Positions 23,715 to 30,804 of a stretch of DNA of 64,000 bases are shown here, in pieces (the first letter of the stretch is position 1; each line of letters starts with the position of its first letter). This DNA comes from Flavimaribacter sp024343425. GTDB lineage: Bacteria; Pseudomonadota; Alphaproteobacteria; Rhizobiales; Rhizobiaceae. A model generated the notes under the pieces. That model ran no database searches. It saw only the letters and a list, made by a program, of their open reading frames with translations, and had not been told where the DNA came from. The DNA is taken from assembly GCA_965227645.1 (NCBI GenBank), contig OZ245773.1:5022001-5086000 (forward strand), read 5' to 3'. The translations under genes were made by a program, and so were the position numbers.

Positions 23715-25082
23715 CTATTGGGGTAACTGAAGGCTGTCGACAACTTGATTTGCGATTGTGGTGATCACGTCTTGGCGATCATGAAAGTTATAGCGGAACA
23801 TCTCTTGACCGAAGTTTTCTAGTTCAGGGGGCAGTTCATCTGCTAAAGCCCATGTCCACCATTGGCATATGAACTTCCGATCATGTTCCTCATTAGGATC
23901 TTTTATTGTCTTCGTTTCTGAGATTTGGAAATATTCCATCACATCTTGCAGCTCTAAACGGCCCTGTTTTGCCTTTCGAAATAATTCAGGCTTTTCAAGT
24001 TTCAGAACAATTAAGCCGCCAAGTATAGGCCCTAACCTTGGGTAGTTTGCATGTGTAAACGCAAATGTGGTTGCTATAAGAGTAAAGATACGATCGATTG
24101 AACGGAGAGACAGATTTTTCAAGCGGGCAAAACGAGTGATAAAGTCGATTGTTAGTTCTACGTCTCGCGTTCGTGGTATTTCCAAAGTCATCCAAAGATG
24201 CTTCGCATAATCCTCTATTGAAGAGTCTCGGTAGTTTTTTCTAGGGAAGGAATTAACGACGATGATATTTATGAATTTTTTTAGGTAGTCATGAGCATCA
24301 ATATCTGAGCCGTATGCAAATCGGACAGAGGCTTTCAATTGTTCTAGATGCACTCCTAAAACAAAGTGGACGTTTGGCACTGATAAAAAATGCTTAATCC
24401 TCTCAAGGATAGCGAGAGCAAAATATGGTTTGCACCGATCCAGTTCGTCGATGATGAACACAAGAGGCTTTGCTTCGCCGTCAACTTTGCTGGACAATAG
24501 TGTGGGAATTTTGCTTAGGGTTTCGCGAAAAGTTTCGACGACAAGCTTCTCTTCTTCGACATTGTCGAACATCTGATCAATGTATTTAGATGCCAGATCA
24601 GAACCTTCCGATTGAATATCTTTCGCAACGTCTTCAAATTTTTCTACGTCCAGGACGCCGGCAGTCGCGGAACGCAACAGTGTATTGGCTCCGACACGCA
24701 AGCCACCCTTTAACAACAAGACACCCAATGCCTTGGCGGAATGTTTAAATTGTTTTGATCTGTGATCGTTCCCTGCATCAAGCCGCTGAGCTTCGGCTAC
24801 CAATTCGCGCGTAAGTGCCGTGAACGCGTCTTCTATATAATCATTAGCAAATGCATCAAAATGCACTACCGGAAAGCCCGCATTTCGCAGTTCCCCCGCC
24901 CACATCCGGAGAAACGTGGTTTTCCCTGATCCCCATGGGCCATCAAAAGCCATAACCAATGGATCTTCAGACGAGGCGACTAGATTAGTCATTCCATTCG
25001 CCAAATGTGAGCGACCAAACAAATCCTTCTCTGAGAATCCTTCATTCTCAGAGATTTCTAAAGGCGAAACAAAGAACTTCAT
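23715..25082 (-). CDS. KAP family P-loop NTPase
   Basis: The protein has 455 residues. Walker A is GPWGSGKTT (residues 48-56) and Walker B VFIIDELDRC (208-217), with the KAP-typical VVHFDAFAND after Walker A and LERIKHFLSVPNVHFVLGVH after Walker B. A weak hydrophobic stretch at 118-135 (LGVLLLKGGLRVGANTLL) sits where KAP proteins insert membrane helices. KAP NTPases include the phage-exclusion protein PifA of plasmid F and are frequent in defence islands. It is expected to be a membrane-linked defence or signalling ATPase. Confidence 0.88.
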   Translation of the reverse strand: MKFFVSPLEISENEGFSEKDLFGRSHLANGMTNLVASSEDPLVMAFDGPWGSGKTTFLRMWAGELRNAGFPVVHFDAFANDYIEDAFTALTRELVAEAQRLDAGNDHRSKQFKHSAKALGVLLLKGGLRVGANTLLRSATAGVLDVEKFEDVAKDIQSEGSDLASKYIDQMFDNVEEEKLVVETFRETLSKIPTLLSSKVDGEAKPLVFIIDELDRCKPYFALAILERIKHFLSVPNVHFVLGVHLEQLKASVRFAYGSDIDAHDYLKKFINIIVVNSFPRKNYRDSSIEDYAKHLWMTLEIPRTRDVELTIDFITRFARLKNLSLRSIDRIFTLIATTFAFTHANYPRLGPILGGLIVLKLEKPELFRKAKQGRLELQDVMEYFQISETKTIKDPNEEHDRKFICQWWTWALADELPPELENFGQEMFRYNFHDRQDVITTIANQVVDSLQLPQ

Positions 25083-25121
25083 CGTTTTCCCGAGTGTTTG
25101 ATGAGCCGCAAACGCTATGGG

Positions 25122-25361
25122 TTATTGGCTTTGGCTTCGATGCTTGAGGCGTGCGCCAGTACCATCACCGTTTGTGATTTCAACCGAATGTGTGGCGAAG
25201 GCATCAATTATCTTCGCCTGAGTAGAATCTGACGCCTTCCCAGTCAGTTCAAATCGATGAACTGTCGAAAAGGCAATCCCGGCGTTCTCCGCCAAGTCAC
25301 GTACAGACCATCTCAAAATTGCACGAGCCGCACGATTGGCTTCGGGCGTCAGCTTCACCAT
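25122..25361 (-). CDS. XRE-family regulator
   Basis: The protein has 79 residues from the ATG at 25361 with GAGG upstream; longer frames run into the operators. The HTH is RAARAILRWSVRDLAENAG..FSTVHRFE, a compact single-domain XRE fold, and the tail ends SVEITNGDGTGARLKHR. It faces the promoter region with three operators and is divergent from the gene at 25451, so it likely represses both. The KAP NTPase gene follows 40 bp downstream and may be co-transcribed. Confidence 0.85.
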   Translation of the reverse strand: MVKLTPEANRAARAILRWSVRDLAENAGIAFSTVHRFELTGKASDSTQAKIIDAFATHSVEITNGDGTGARLKHRSQSQ

Positions 25362-25378
25362 TGCAAACCTCAAAATGA

Positions 25379-25427
25379 ATACAAGTGTATTGACAACTAC
25401 ACTTGTAGTTATTAGATACAAGTGTAT
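25379..25427. promoter_or_regulatory. three operators and promoter between XRE gene and the S24 cluster
   Basis: Inverted repeats with a two-base centre recur three times: ATACAAGTGTAT at 25379-25390, AACTACACTTGTAGTT at 25395-25410 and ATACAAGTGTAT at 25416-25427. A consensus -35 TTGACA at 25390-25395 (plus strand) lies between the first two. Spacing of 18-19 bp between centres fits side-by-side binding of XRE dimers. Confidence 0.75.
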
Positions 25428-25450
25428 CGAAGATAGGGGAGTTTCCGGCA

Positions 25451-25774
25451 ATGTTCAACATGGAATACGAGTTCGACGAGATCGGCCTGCAGATTGGCGC
25501 TGCCGAGGTGGCTCTGTTCTCCGGTACGGCCACGCTGGACAATGACCCTGGCTATGGCGACGGATCTTCCTACGGCTTCACTGTCACAGGCATAACGCTG
25601 GACGGCGCTGCGCCGAACGACTGGCGCGACAAGCGCTCCATCGACATCCACGCAAAGCATGACGACCCGTTCTGCCGGGCGCTGTTCGAGAAGCTGGCTG
25701 AAGCGCTCTCCAACAGCAGCGATGCACGGGAGGCATTCTTCGAGGAATTGGCGGACCATCAAATGGCCGCCTGA
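25451..25774 (+). CDS. unknown acidic protein
   Basis: The protein has 107 residues, acidic, with a beta-rich first half (AEVALFSGTATLDNDPGYGDGSSYGFTVTGITLDG) and a helical second half (CRALFEKLAEALSNSSDAREAFFEELADH). Repeated Gly/Asp turns suggest a small beta-sandwich. I do not recognise the family. It is the first gene behind the triple-operator promoter and precedes the S24-like gene. Confidence 0.6.
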   Translation: MFNMEYEFDEIGLQIGAAEVALFSGTATLDNDPGYGDGSSYGFTVTGITLDGAAPNDWRDKRSIDIHAKHDDPFCRALFEKLAEALSNSSDAREAFFEELADHQMAA

Positions 25775-25841
25775 TAGCGGGCTGATCGGGTGCTGCAACA
25801 CTCAATCAGCCCTTCACCACAACCAGCTTAAGGAGACTAGC

Positions 25842-26303
25842 ATGGTAACGACACAATCTAGCACACAGTGCGGCGGTTTGAAGGGTGGAAACACCGCCGC
25901 CATTGCAGGGCAGAATACGGGGCAGGTAACGAACCTCGATCACCTGCCGAATGACTATGCAATGATCGTCAGCGGCGACAGCCTGGAGCCGCATTATCGG
26001 GAAGGCGAGAAGCTGGTCTTTTCCCGCACGGAGAGGCCCGAGCAGGGAGACACGGTGATCGTCTGGGTTCGGCCTGAGTATGTGGCTCAGGGCTCCCCGC
26101 AGTCCTTCATCATGCGCATGGTGCTCCCACCGCATCCCGATGCCCAGTATGGCGTGAAGCCACACCCTGACAGCAATGGCGCGTTTGCAGTCGTCTTCGA
26201 TCTGTTCAAGCCGAACAGCGATCGTGCCTGCTCGCTCACGAAGCTGCTTGGCATTCACAAATGCATCGGGCGTCTTCCGGAGACAGTCACAGGCAACGCC
26301 TGA
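25842..26303 (+). CDS. stand-alone S24 peptidase-like protein (no HTH)
   Basis: The protein has 153 residues from the ATG at 25842 behind AAGGAG. The core YAMIVSGDSLEPHYREGEKLVFSRTERPEQGDTVIV is the S24 (LexA/CI/UmuD) peptidase fold, with S47 in SGDSLEP at the nucleophile position. The Lys of the usual dyad would fall after RACSLTKLLGIHK or in FKPN; I cannot place it safely. Unlike phage repressors it has no DNA-binding domain, so it is not a standard CI; a UmuD-like or protein-binding role is possible. Confidence 0.72.
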   Translation: MVTTQSSTQCGGLKGGNTAAIAGQNTGQVTNLDHLPNDYAMIVSGDSLEPHYREGEKLVFSRTERPEQGDTVIVWVRPEYVAQGSPQSFIMRMVLPPHPDAQYGVKPHPDSNGAFAVVFDLFKPNSDRACSLTKLLGIHKCIGRLPETVTGNA

Positions 26304-26387
26304 ACCCATCCACCCAGCATCACTTTCACCCGTGCTGCCACTGAGACAGGTCTCTAGCCGCAGCCCGGAACCAAAGAGGTAATCGAT

Positions 26388-26837
26388 ATGACACAGGAAA
26401 ACACAGTCACAAGACGCGGTGTCCTGCATGGAGCAGCGGCATTGTCCGTGGGCTTGGCTGCGGGCTGCACGCCGGCCAACGCCAACCCTGATGGCCTGGA
26501 CGCTCTGATCAATCGCTGGACCGAGCTCGAAGCGCTGAAGGCGATCGTGGATGAGGAATACGCCGCGATGGAGTCCCATCCGGACCGTCCAAAGAAGAAC
26601 AGCAGCCAGTGGGACGAGAAAAACGGTTTCAACGCCGCCAACCGGAGACAGGGCGAAGTCTACAGCGAGGCGACGCGGATTGAGCGGGAGATTGCATCCT
26701 ACCCTTGCGACAGCCTGCACACAGTCCAGCGCAAGGCGGCGTTCTATCTCGACGCCTGCAAGATGGATCTCGACTGGTCGGTCTACCAAGAGGACTTTCG
26801 TTCGCTTGTCCATTCCATGGCTGCCCCTACCCACTGA
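26388..26837 (+). CDS. Tat-exported protein, possible lipoprotein, unknown
   Basis: The protein has 149 residues. The twin-arginine signal is VTRRGVLHGAAALSVGLAAGC; the C at residue 27 sits in a lipobox-like LAAGC. The mature part is helical and charged (LDALINRWTELEALKAIVDEEYAAMESHPDRPKK). It looks like a distant paralogue of the next gene, with the same N-terminal layout and an early helix of the form D-x-L-x-x-L. No enzyme motif is visible. Confidence 0.7.
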   Translation: MTQENTVTRRGVLHGAAALSVGLAAGCTPANANPDGLDALINRWTELEALKAIVDEEYAAMESHPDRPKKNSSQWDEKNGFNAANRRQGEVYSEATRIEREIASYPCDSLHTVQRKAAFYLDACKMDLDWSVYQEDFRSLVHSMAAPTH

Positions 26838-26897
26838 TGAACTGAACCATGCCGCGAGCCGGGAGACTCGTCGGCCAAACCAAACGGGAGAACTATC

Positions 26898-27596
26898 ATG
26901 TCAAATACGCAAACACTTTCACGACGCAATGTCCTGATTGGAGCATCGATCGCCGCTGTTGCGGCCGGTGCGCCTGCATTGGCTACCGCCCATATTGATC
27001 CTGACCTGCATACGTTGCTGGTGCTCGAACGGGAACTGATCGAAGCGAATGAACATTACGACGCTACAGTCCGGAATCTGGAATTAGCCAGAGAGGAAGC
27101 TGACCTGGCTACCGGCCCCGAACCAATGCATCCAAAGACCTGGGAGCGACATCACAAGCCGAAGATGCCCGAAGATCTGAAGAAGATGGAGGGTGCTGCG
27201 ATCGCGAGCATACCGGTCGGCGAAGTCCGCCACTATTTGGCGGATGGCGCGTACAAGATGCCGGAACCCGTTCACGCCTGGCACGCACGCGTCAAAGCGG
27301 AGAGAGAGCGGGTTGAGACTGAGTGGGACGAATACAGCGCCCGCCGCGATAAACAGCGCCGCATTGCCGGATATGACGAGGACCTCTTTGGTGCAGCGTA
27401 TCAGGACTGTGTGGATATAGCACACTGCCTGTTCGAAGTGCCCGCCAACTCCCTCGAAGGCATGGCCGTCAAGGTTCGCGCCGCCGAGTTGCTTGGCTGG
27501 TTCGATGGTGTCGAGCCTGACGAGGAATTCTATGATTCCATCGTCGACGACATCAAACGGCTGGCCGCAGCCGAAACTGGAGATCCAAGGTCATGA
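26898..27596 (+). CDS. Tat-exported protein, unknown
   Basis: The protein has 232 residues with the twin-arginine signal LSRRNVLIGASIAAVAAG and a cleavage site near ATA-H. The mature part is helical with coiled-coil tendency (LELAREEADLATG, HARVKAERERVETEWDEYSARRDKQRR). No enzymatic motif. With the preceding gene it forms a pair of related exported proteins. Folded export by Tat implies a cofactor or quick folding, but none can be named. Confidence 0.7.
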   Translation: MSNTQTLSRRNVLIGASIAAVAAGAPALATAHIDPDLHTLLVLERELIEANEHYDATVRNLELAREEADLATGPEPMHPKTWERHHKPKMPEDLKKMEGAAIASIPVGEVRHYLADGAYKMPEPVHAWHARVKAERERVETEWDEYSARRDKQRRIAGYDEDLFGAAYQDCVDIAHCLFEVPANSLEGMAVKVRAAELLGWFDGVEPDEEFYDSIVDDIKRLAAAETGDPRS

Positions 27597-27853
27597 CGAG
27601 ATTGGTCAATTACACCGAAATGACACCGGATGAAATTCTGGAATGTTCCTACACAGCAATGGCTATTGTCGAGATATGTGCAGGGGTTGCAGATAATATC
27701 GATGACCTTCGTGGAAAACAGTCAATCGACTATATCGGAGCCAACCTCTCTCTAGCGTTGAAGTCGGCCCATAGCTTGATGGTGCCAGTGCATGACCATC
27801 ACGAAAGCCGGCAGGCAAAAGACAAAAACGGCGTCGTGACGCATATCGTCTGA
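27593..27853 (+). CDS. unknown small protein
   Basis: The protein has 86 residues and overlaps the preceding Tat gene by ATGA. It is helical (SYTAMAIVEICAGVADNIDDL, YIGANLSLALKSAHSLM) and ends with a His-rich stretch (HDHHESRQAK). It lacks a signal peptide, so it is probably cytoplasmic. It completes the operon started at 25451. Confidence 0.6.
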   Translation: MTRLVNYTEMTPDEILECSYTAMAIVEICAGVADNIDDLRGKQSIDYIGANLSLALKSAHSLMVPVHDHHESRQAKDKNGVVTHIV

Positions 27854-27877
27854 CCATATGCTTGTGAATGAAGGTGA

Positions 27878-27896
27878 ACGGGGCCAAGCGCCCCGT
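27878..27896. terminator. hairpin between convergent genes
   Basis: ACGGGGC and GCCCCGT pair around a five-base loop in the 53-bp gap between convergent genes. There is no long T-run on either strand, so it is a weak or assisted terminator. Confidence 0.5.
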
Positions 27897-27906
27897 ATTC
27901 ATTGGT

Positions 27907-28812
27907 TCAGTCATCGTCTTCCGGAAACAGCGCGACATGCCGTCTCCATTCCAGTTCAGTCATCAACTGGCCTTCGACCGTAACGTTATCGCTGAACTTG
28001 GAAACATGCTCTGCCATCAGCCGCCTTACAGCTTTGACTGCCTCTTTACGACCATTGCATCGCTCGTAGTGCTGCCCGACAACCTCGCTAGACCTATTGC
28101 TGTCCCATTGAAGGAGTTCAACGAGGGCATACCAGACGCCCTTTCCACTCCGCCATTGCTGATGAATAGCCAGGTGCCTGTCTGCCATTGCAGCAAGCGC
28201 CTCATAGAGCTCCGGTGTCTCGGGAAACTTGTCTTCTGCGCGCTCCCTGGCTTCAAAGGCAAACCCTTTCAGGCCCGGCTCTGTCAACATTCCGATATGC
28301 TGATCGAACATCCAGAAGTCCGCTGATACCTTTCTCATGCAGCGCTCAGCATCAGCGGTGAACGGCGGCCGTCGCACGGACGTGCCTTTCACAAATTTCA
28401 GCCGGTCCGATTTCTTCTTCGGCCACAGGTCGGCAATGATGATGTTGATTTCCTTTGGGCCAGGCTCCCAGCGATACTTCTCATCGCGCTTTTTTCTGTC
28501 CGTATGCGGCTTGAGATTGACGACCGTTTCGGTGGAGGCGAGAGAATCCATCACTCCGAAAACGTTGCGCATGGAATCCATCAGCCCCTTTCGGATCTGT
28601 CCGTTCTCGTCAAAGTGCCAAATCTCGCCGGAAGTATCCGAGATGCGGACCGGCTTGCCGTTCTCTCGCTCAAGCAAGACAGAGACTATTCGCTGCGTCG
28701 TAAGCGCATACTGCGGTAAGGCGTCGTTGTTTTGGACAAGACCCGCCACAAGTCGGTCTGAAAGGCGGAGTGGCGTTTCATCTTCCGGGAAAATATATAC
28801 GGGCATGATCAA
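27907..28812 (-). CDS. unknown conserved protein in the element
   Basis: The protein has 301 residues, hydrophilic, without signal peptide. It opens MIMPVYIFPEDETPLRLSDRL (the second Met, at 28806, is an alternative start). Notable blocks are RIVSVLLERENGKPVRI, WHFDENGQIRKGLMDSMR and FWMFDQHIGMLTEPGLKGFAFEAR. I do not recognise a domain. It is the next-to-last sizable gene before the right att site and on the strand opposite to the operon before it. Confidence 0.65.
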   Translation of the reverse strand: MIMPVYIFPEDETPLRLSDRLVAGLVQNNDALPQYALTTQRIVSVLLERENGKPVRISDTSGEIWHFDENGQIRKGLMDSMRNVFGVMDSLASTETVVNLKPHTDRKKRDEKYRWEPGPKEINIIIADLWPKKKSDRLKFVKGTSVRRPPFTADAERCMRKVSADFWMFDQHIGMLTEPGLKGFAFEARERAEDKFPETPELYEALAAMADRHLAIHQQWRSGKGVWYALVELLQWDSNRSSEVVGQHYERCNGRKEAVKAVRRLMAEHVSKFSDNVTVEGQLMTELEWRRHVALFPEDDD

Positions 28813-28906
28813 TCTCCGACGGCAAAATAGGAAATTAATCCTATCACCACCGGAGACATTTGCCAGAACGGATTGGGAGGTTTTGCCCGCTATTCAGGTT
28901 GGTAGC

Positions 28907-29257
28907 TTACCCAAATCCAAGAACCAACATCTTGCCACCAGTTACGACAGCCTGAGGACCGCCGCTGTCAGCAATGTGTACTTTTGCAAATGCGTGCCAA
29001 GTATGAGCATCAACGCGTTCAACGACACTCTCATTTAAGTTAAAATCAACAGCACTGTGGATTTCCTCATCTGCCAGATAATGATTTTCTATCCTGAAAT
29101 GTGTTAGCGTTACGAAAGTATGCATAAAATTAATTGGCCTTCGCGACCTTATCACTATTTTTTCCGACAATATTTCTTTGTTCCGTATCCCTTCCCATTT
29201 TATTCCATATGTATTGACAAATACTATCGATATTCCCTTTTCAATGTTTTCTTGCAT
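28907..29257 (-). CDS. unknown protein in an AT-rich segment
   Basis: The protein has 116 residues from the ATG at 29257 with CGGAG upstream. Its mixture of strands (ISIVFVNTYGIKWEGIRN, MHTFVTLTHFRIENHYLADEE) suggests a small beta-rich fold. The segment is much richer in A and T than its neighbours, which points to a separate transfer event. No family is recognised; the gene call rests on frame length and ribosome site. Confidence 0.5.
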   Translation of the reverse strand: MQENIEKGISIVFVNTYGIKWEGIRNKEILSEKIVIRSRRPINFMHTFVTLTHFRIENHYLADEEIHSAVDFNLNESVVERVDAHTWHAFAKVHIADSGGPQAVVTGGKMLVLGFG

Positions 29258-29484
29258 TTGAAACTCCGCTTGTTGATGCAAATATTCATTGACGATTTAG
29301 TATTCAATCATAAATAAAAATTAACAACACAATATTAACCTATGATTGTGGATAACTCTTTCTTCCGATGCTCAGGGCGGCAGGAGCCGTGAACTTTCAC
29401 CTTCTGGCGACTTCCTCACGTCTTTGAGAATCAGTATTATCCTGTCACGCGGCATACCCAACGAAACATACGAGGAGCCGCACC

Positions 29485-29724
29485 ATGCCTTCAATCGAAA
29501 CACTTTCTGATCTCAAACGCTCGAACGTCACGATCTATGGTAATTGTGTGGGTCGCCATTGTGGGCACGGCCAAGCGCTGCCGATAGACGAACTGATCGC
29601 GCGCTTTGGCGCTGACTATGTGGTGATCAACGAAACGCGGATCTCGGCCGCGTTGCGCTGCCAAAGATGCGGCCACAGGGGAGGGATGCTGACGCTTTCA
29701 GCGCCGAGTAGTGCCAAATCGTGA
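29485..29724 (+). CDS. small Cys-rich protein, probable zinc ribbon
   Basis: The protein has 79 residues. Cys and His are placed as NCVGRHCGHG near residue 20 and LRCQRCGHRGG near residue 59, a C-x4-C...C-x2-C arrangement that fits a zinc ribbon. GAGGAG lies before the ATG. Small Cys proteins of this type are frequent in rhizobial genomes and elements; function unknown. It is the last gene of the element. Confidence 0.65.
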   Translation: MPSIETLSDLKRSNVTIYGNCVGRHCGHGQALPIDELIARFGADYVVINETRISAALRCQRCGHRGGMLTLSAPSSAKS

Positions 29725-29787
29725 TGAACCGAATGCCAGTATCAGGCAGTGGAAGAGGGTTATTGAGGAGTGTTTGCCGTAGAATGC

Positions 29788-29809
29788 GGTGGCGACACGG
29801 TGGCGACAC
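29788..29809 (+). repeat. tandem 11-bp repeat, putative integrase arm sites (right)
   Basis: GGTGGCGACAC is present twice in tandem (29788-29798 and 29799-29809), in the same orientation as the pair at the left end. It lies 65 bp from the right att core, compared with 101 bp on the left. Confidence 0.75.
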
Positions 29810-29874
29810 GAAGAGGCGAGCCTCCGGACAAGTTATTGCGAAGCCGCATAATACTCTGATTATAAAGAGAAAAC

Positions 29875-29925
29875 TGGAGCGGGCGATGAGATTCGAACTC
29901 ACGACCCCAACCTTGGCAAGGTTGT
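29875..29925 (-). repeat. right attachment site (inside tRNA-Gly)
   Basis: These 51 bp repeat 7845-7895 exactly. They form the 3' part of the intact tRNA-Gly gene, so integration restored the tRNA with sequence brought by the element. Confidence 0.93.
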
Positions 29926-29949
29926 GCTCTACCCCTGAGCTACGCCCGC
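29875..29949 (-). tRNA. tRNA-Gly (anticodon GCC)
   Basis: A 75-nt cloverleaf can be drawn on the minus strand: acceptor GCGGGCG paired with CGCCCGC, D arm GCTC/GAGC, anticodon stem CAACC/GGTTG around TTGCCAA (anticodon GCC), T arm GTGAG/CTCAT with the TTCGAAT loop, discriminator T and encoded CCA. The element uses its 3' part as attachment site. Confidence 0.97.
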
Positions 29950-30142
29950 TTGGCTTCGTCGCGACCGCGTAGAACGCTGCGACCGGGTCACGCCGCAATT
30001 TCTTGCGACCGGCGCTATATGGCGCAAGCCTTCGCCAAATGCAACAGGAAAATGAAACATCGCTGCGCTCTGTCGGGTGGTTGCGCTCGGCCGCCGCTGC
30101 GCCTATCTACACAGCCGTCAGATCCTTGAGCGGAGGTTGGAA

Positions 30143-30652
30143 ATGTCGGCGGAAGCCAAGCCGAAAACGTCGGACGACCTGTTTGCATATCTCGACAGTC
30201 TCGACATCTCCCATCGCACGCTCGAACACGAACCGGTCTTCACCGTCGCCGAATCGCGGAACGTTAAGATGAAGCTGCCGGGCGGCGACACCAAGAACCT
30301 GTTTCTGAAGGACAAAAAGGGCCGCTACTTCCTCGTCACGGCCCTGCAGGACGCCGAAATCAACCTGAAGACCATTCACACGCTGATCGGCGCCAAGGGC
30401 CGCGTCTCCTTCGGAAACGCGGACAAGCTCATGGAGTATCTTGGCGTGGTTCCCGGATCGGTGACGGCCTTCGGCGCTATCAATGACGACGCCGGTCAGG
30501 TCCAGGTTGTGCTCGACAGGTCGCTGATGGACCATGACATGATCAACGCGCATCCGCTCAGGAACGACGCGACCACTACGATCGCCCGCGACGACCTCTT
30601 GCGTTTCCTCGAATCGACCGGGCACAGTCCGCTTATTGTCGCGGTTTCCTGA
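30143..30652 (+). CDS. prolyl-tRNA deacylase-like YbaK/ProX family protein
   Basis: The protein has 169 residues from the ATG at 30143 with GGAGG upstream. It shows the YbaK/EbsC fold pattern: HRTLEHEPVFTVAES, GGDTKNLFLKDKKGRYFLVTALQD with the conserved Lys, and FGNADKLMEYLGVVPGSVTAFG. ProX-type enzymes hydrolyse Ala (or Cys) wrongly attached to tRNA-Pro. It is the first core gene to the right of the element. Confidence 0.88.
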   Translation: MSAEAKPKTSDDLFAYLDSLDISHRTLEHEPVFTVAESRNVKMKLPGGDTKNLFLKDKKGRYFLVTALQDAEINLKTIHTLIGAKGRVSFGNADKLMEYLGVVPGSVTAFGAINDDAGQVQVVLDRSLMDHDMINAHPLRNDATTTIARDDLLRFLESTGHSPLIVAVS

Positions 30653-30804
30653 AAAAACTTGCGAAACACGGGCTTCGGGCGGCATAAGAGATCACGAGAA
30701 CAACGAACCGGACAAGCGATCGGACCAATACCGGGATTGCGTATCCCTTCGCGATGACGCTACGCGCAACCGGCGACCCGGACATACAGACACCGGAGGA
30801 CACA

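Larger units (their letters stand above)
7845..29925. mobile_element. integrated 22-kb prophage-derived or satellite-like element in tRNA-Gly
   Basis: The element lies between 51-bp direct repeats and spans 22,030 bp from repeat to repeat. It begins with a tyrosine integrase next to the left site. Its gene content is integrase, excisionase-like protein, replication-like protein, a partial virion module and cargo genes for defence and secretion. It has lower GC and more unknown genes than the flanking chromosome. Large terminase, portal, major capsid and tail-tube genes are not visible, so it is either a decayed prophage or a satellite that depends on a helper for packaging. Confidence 0.9.

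Noticed and set aside
25842..26303. Reading the S24-like gene as a standard phage CI repressor
   Set aside because: There is no helix-turn-helix domain before the peptidase part and none is encoded in frame upstream.
25806..26834. Minus-strand frame of 342 codons
   Set aside because: It is antisense to the S24-like and first Tat gene, both of which have signal motifs and good ribosome sites.
28337..29038. Plus-strand frame of 233 codons
   Set aside because: It is antisense to the 301-residue protein, Ser/Arg-rich and lacks a ribosome site.
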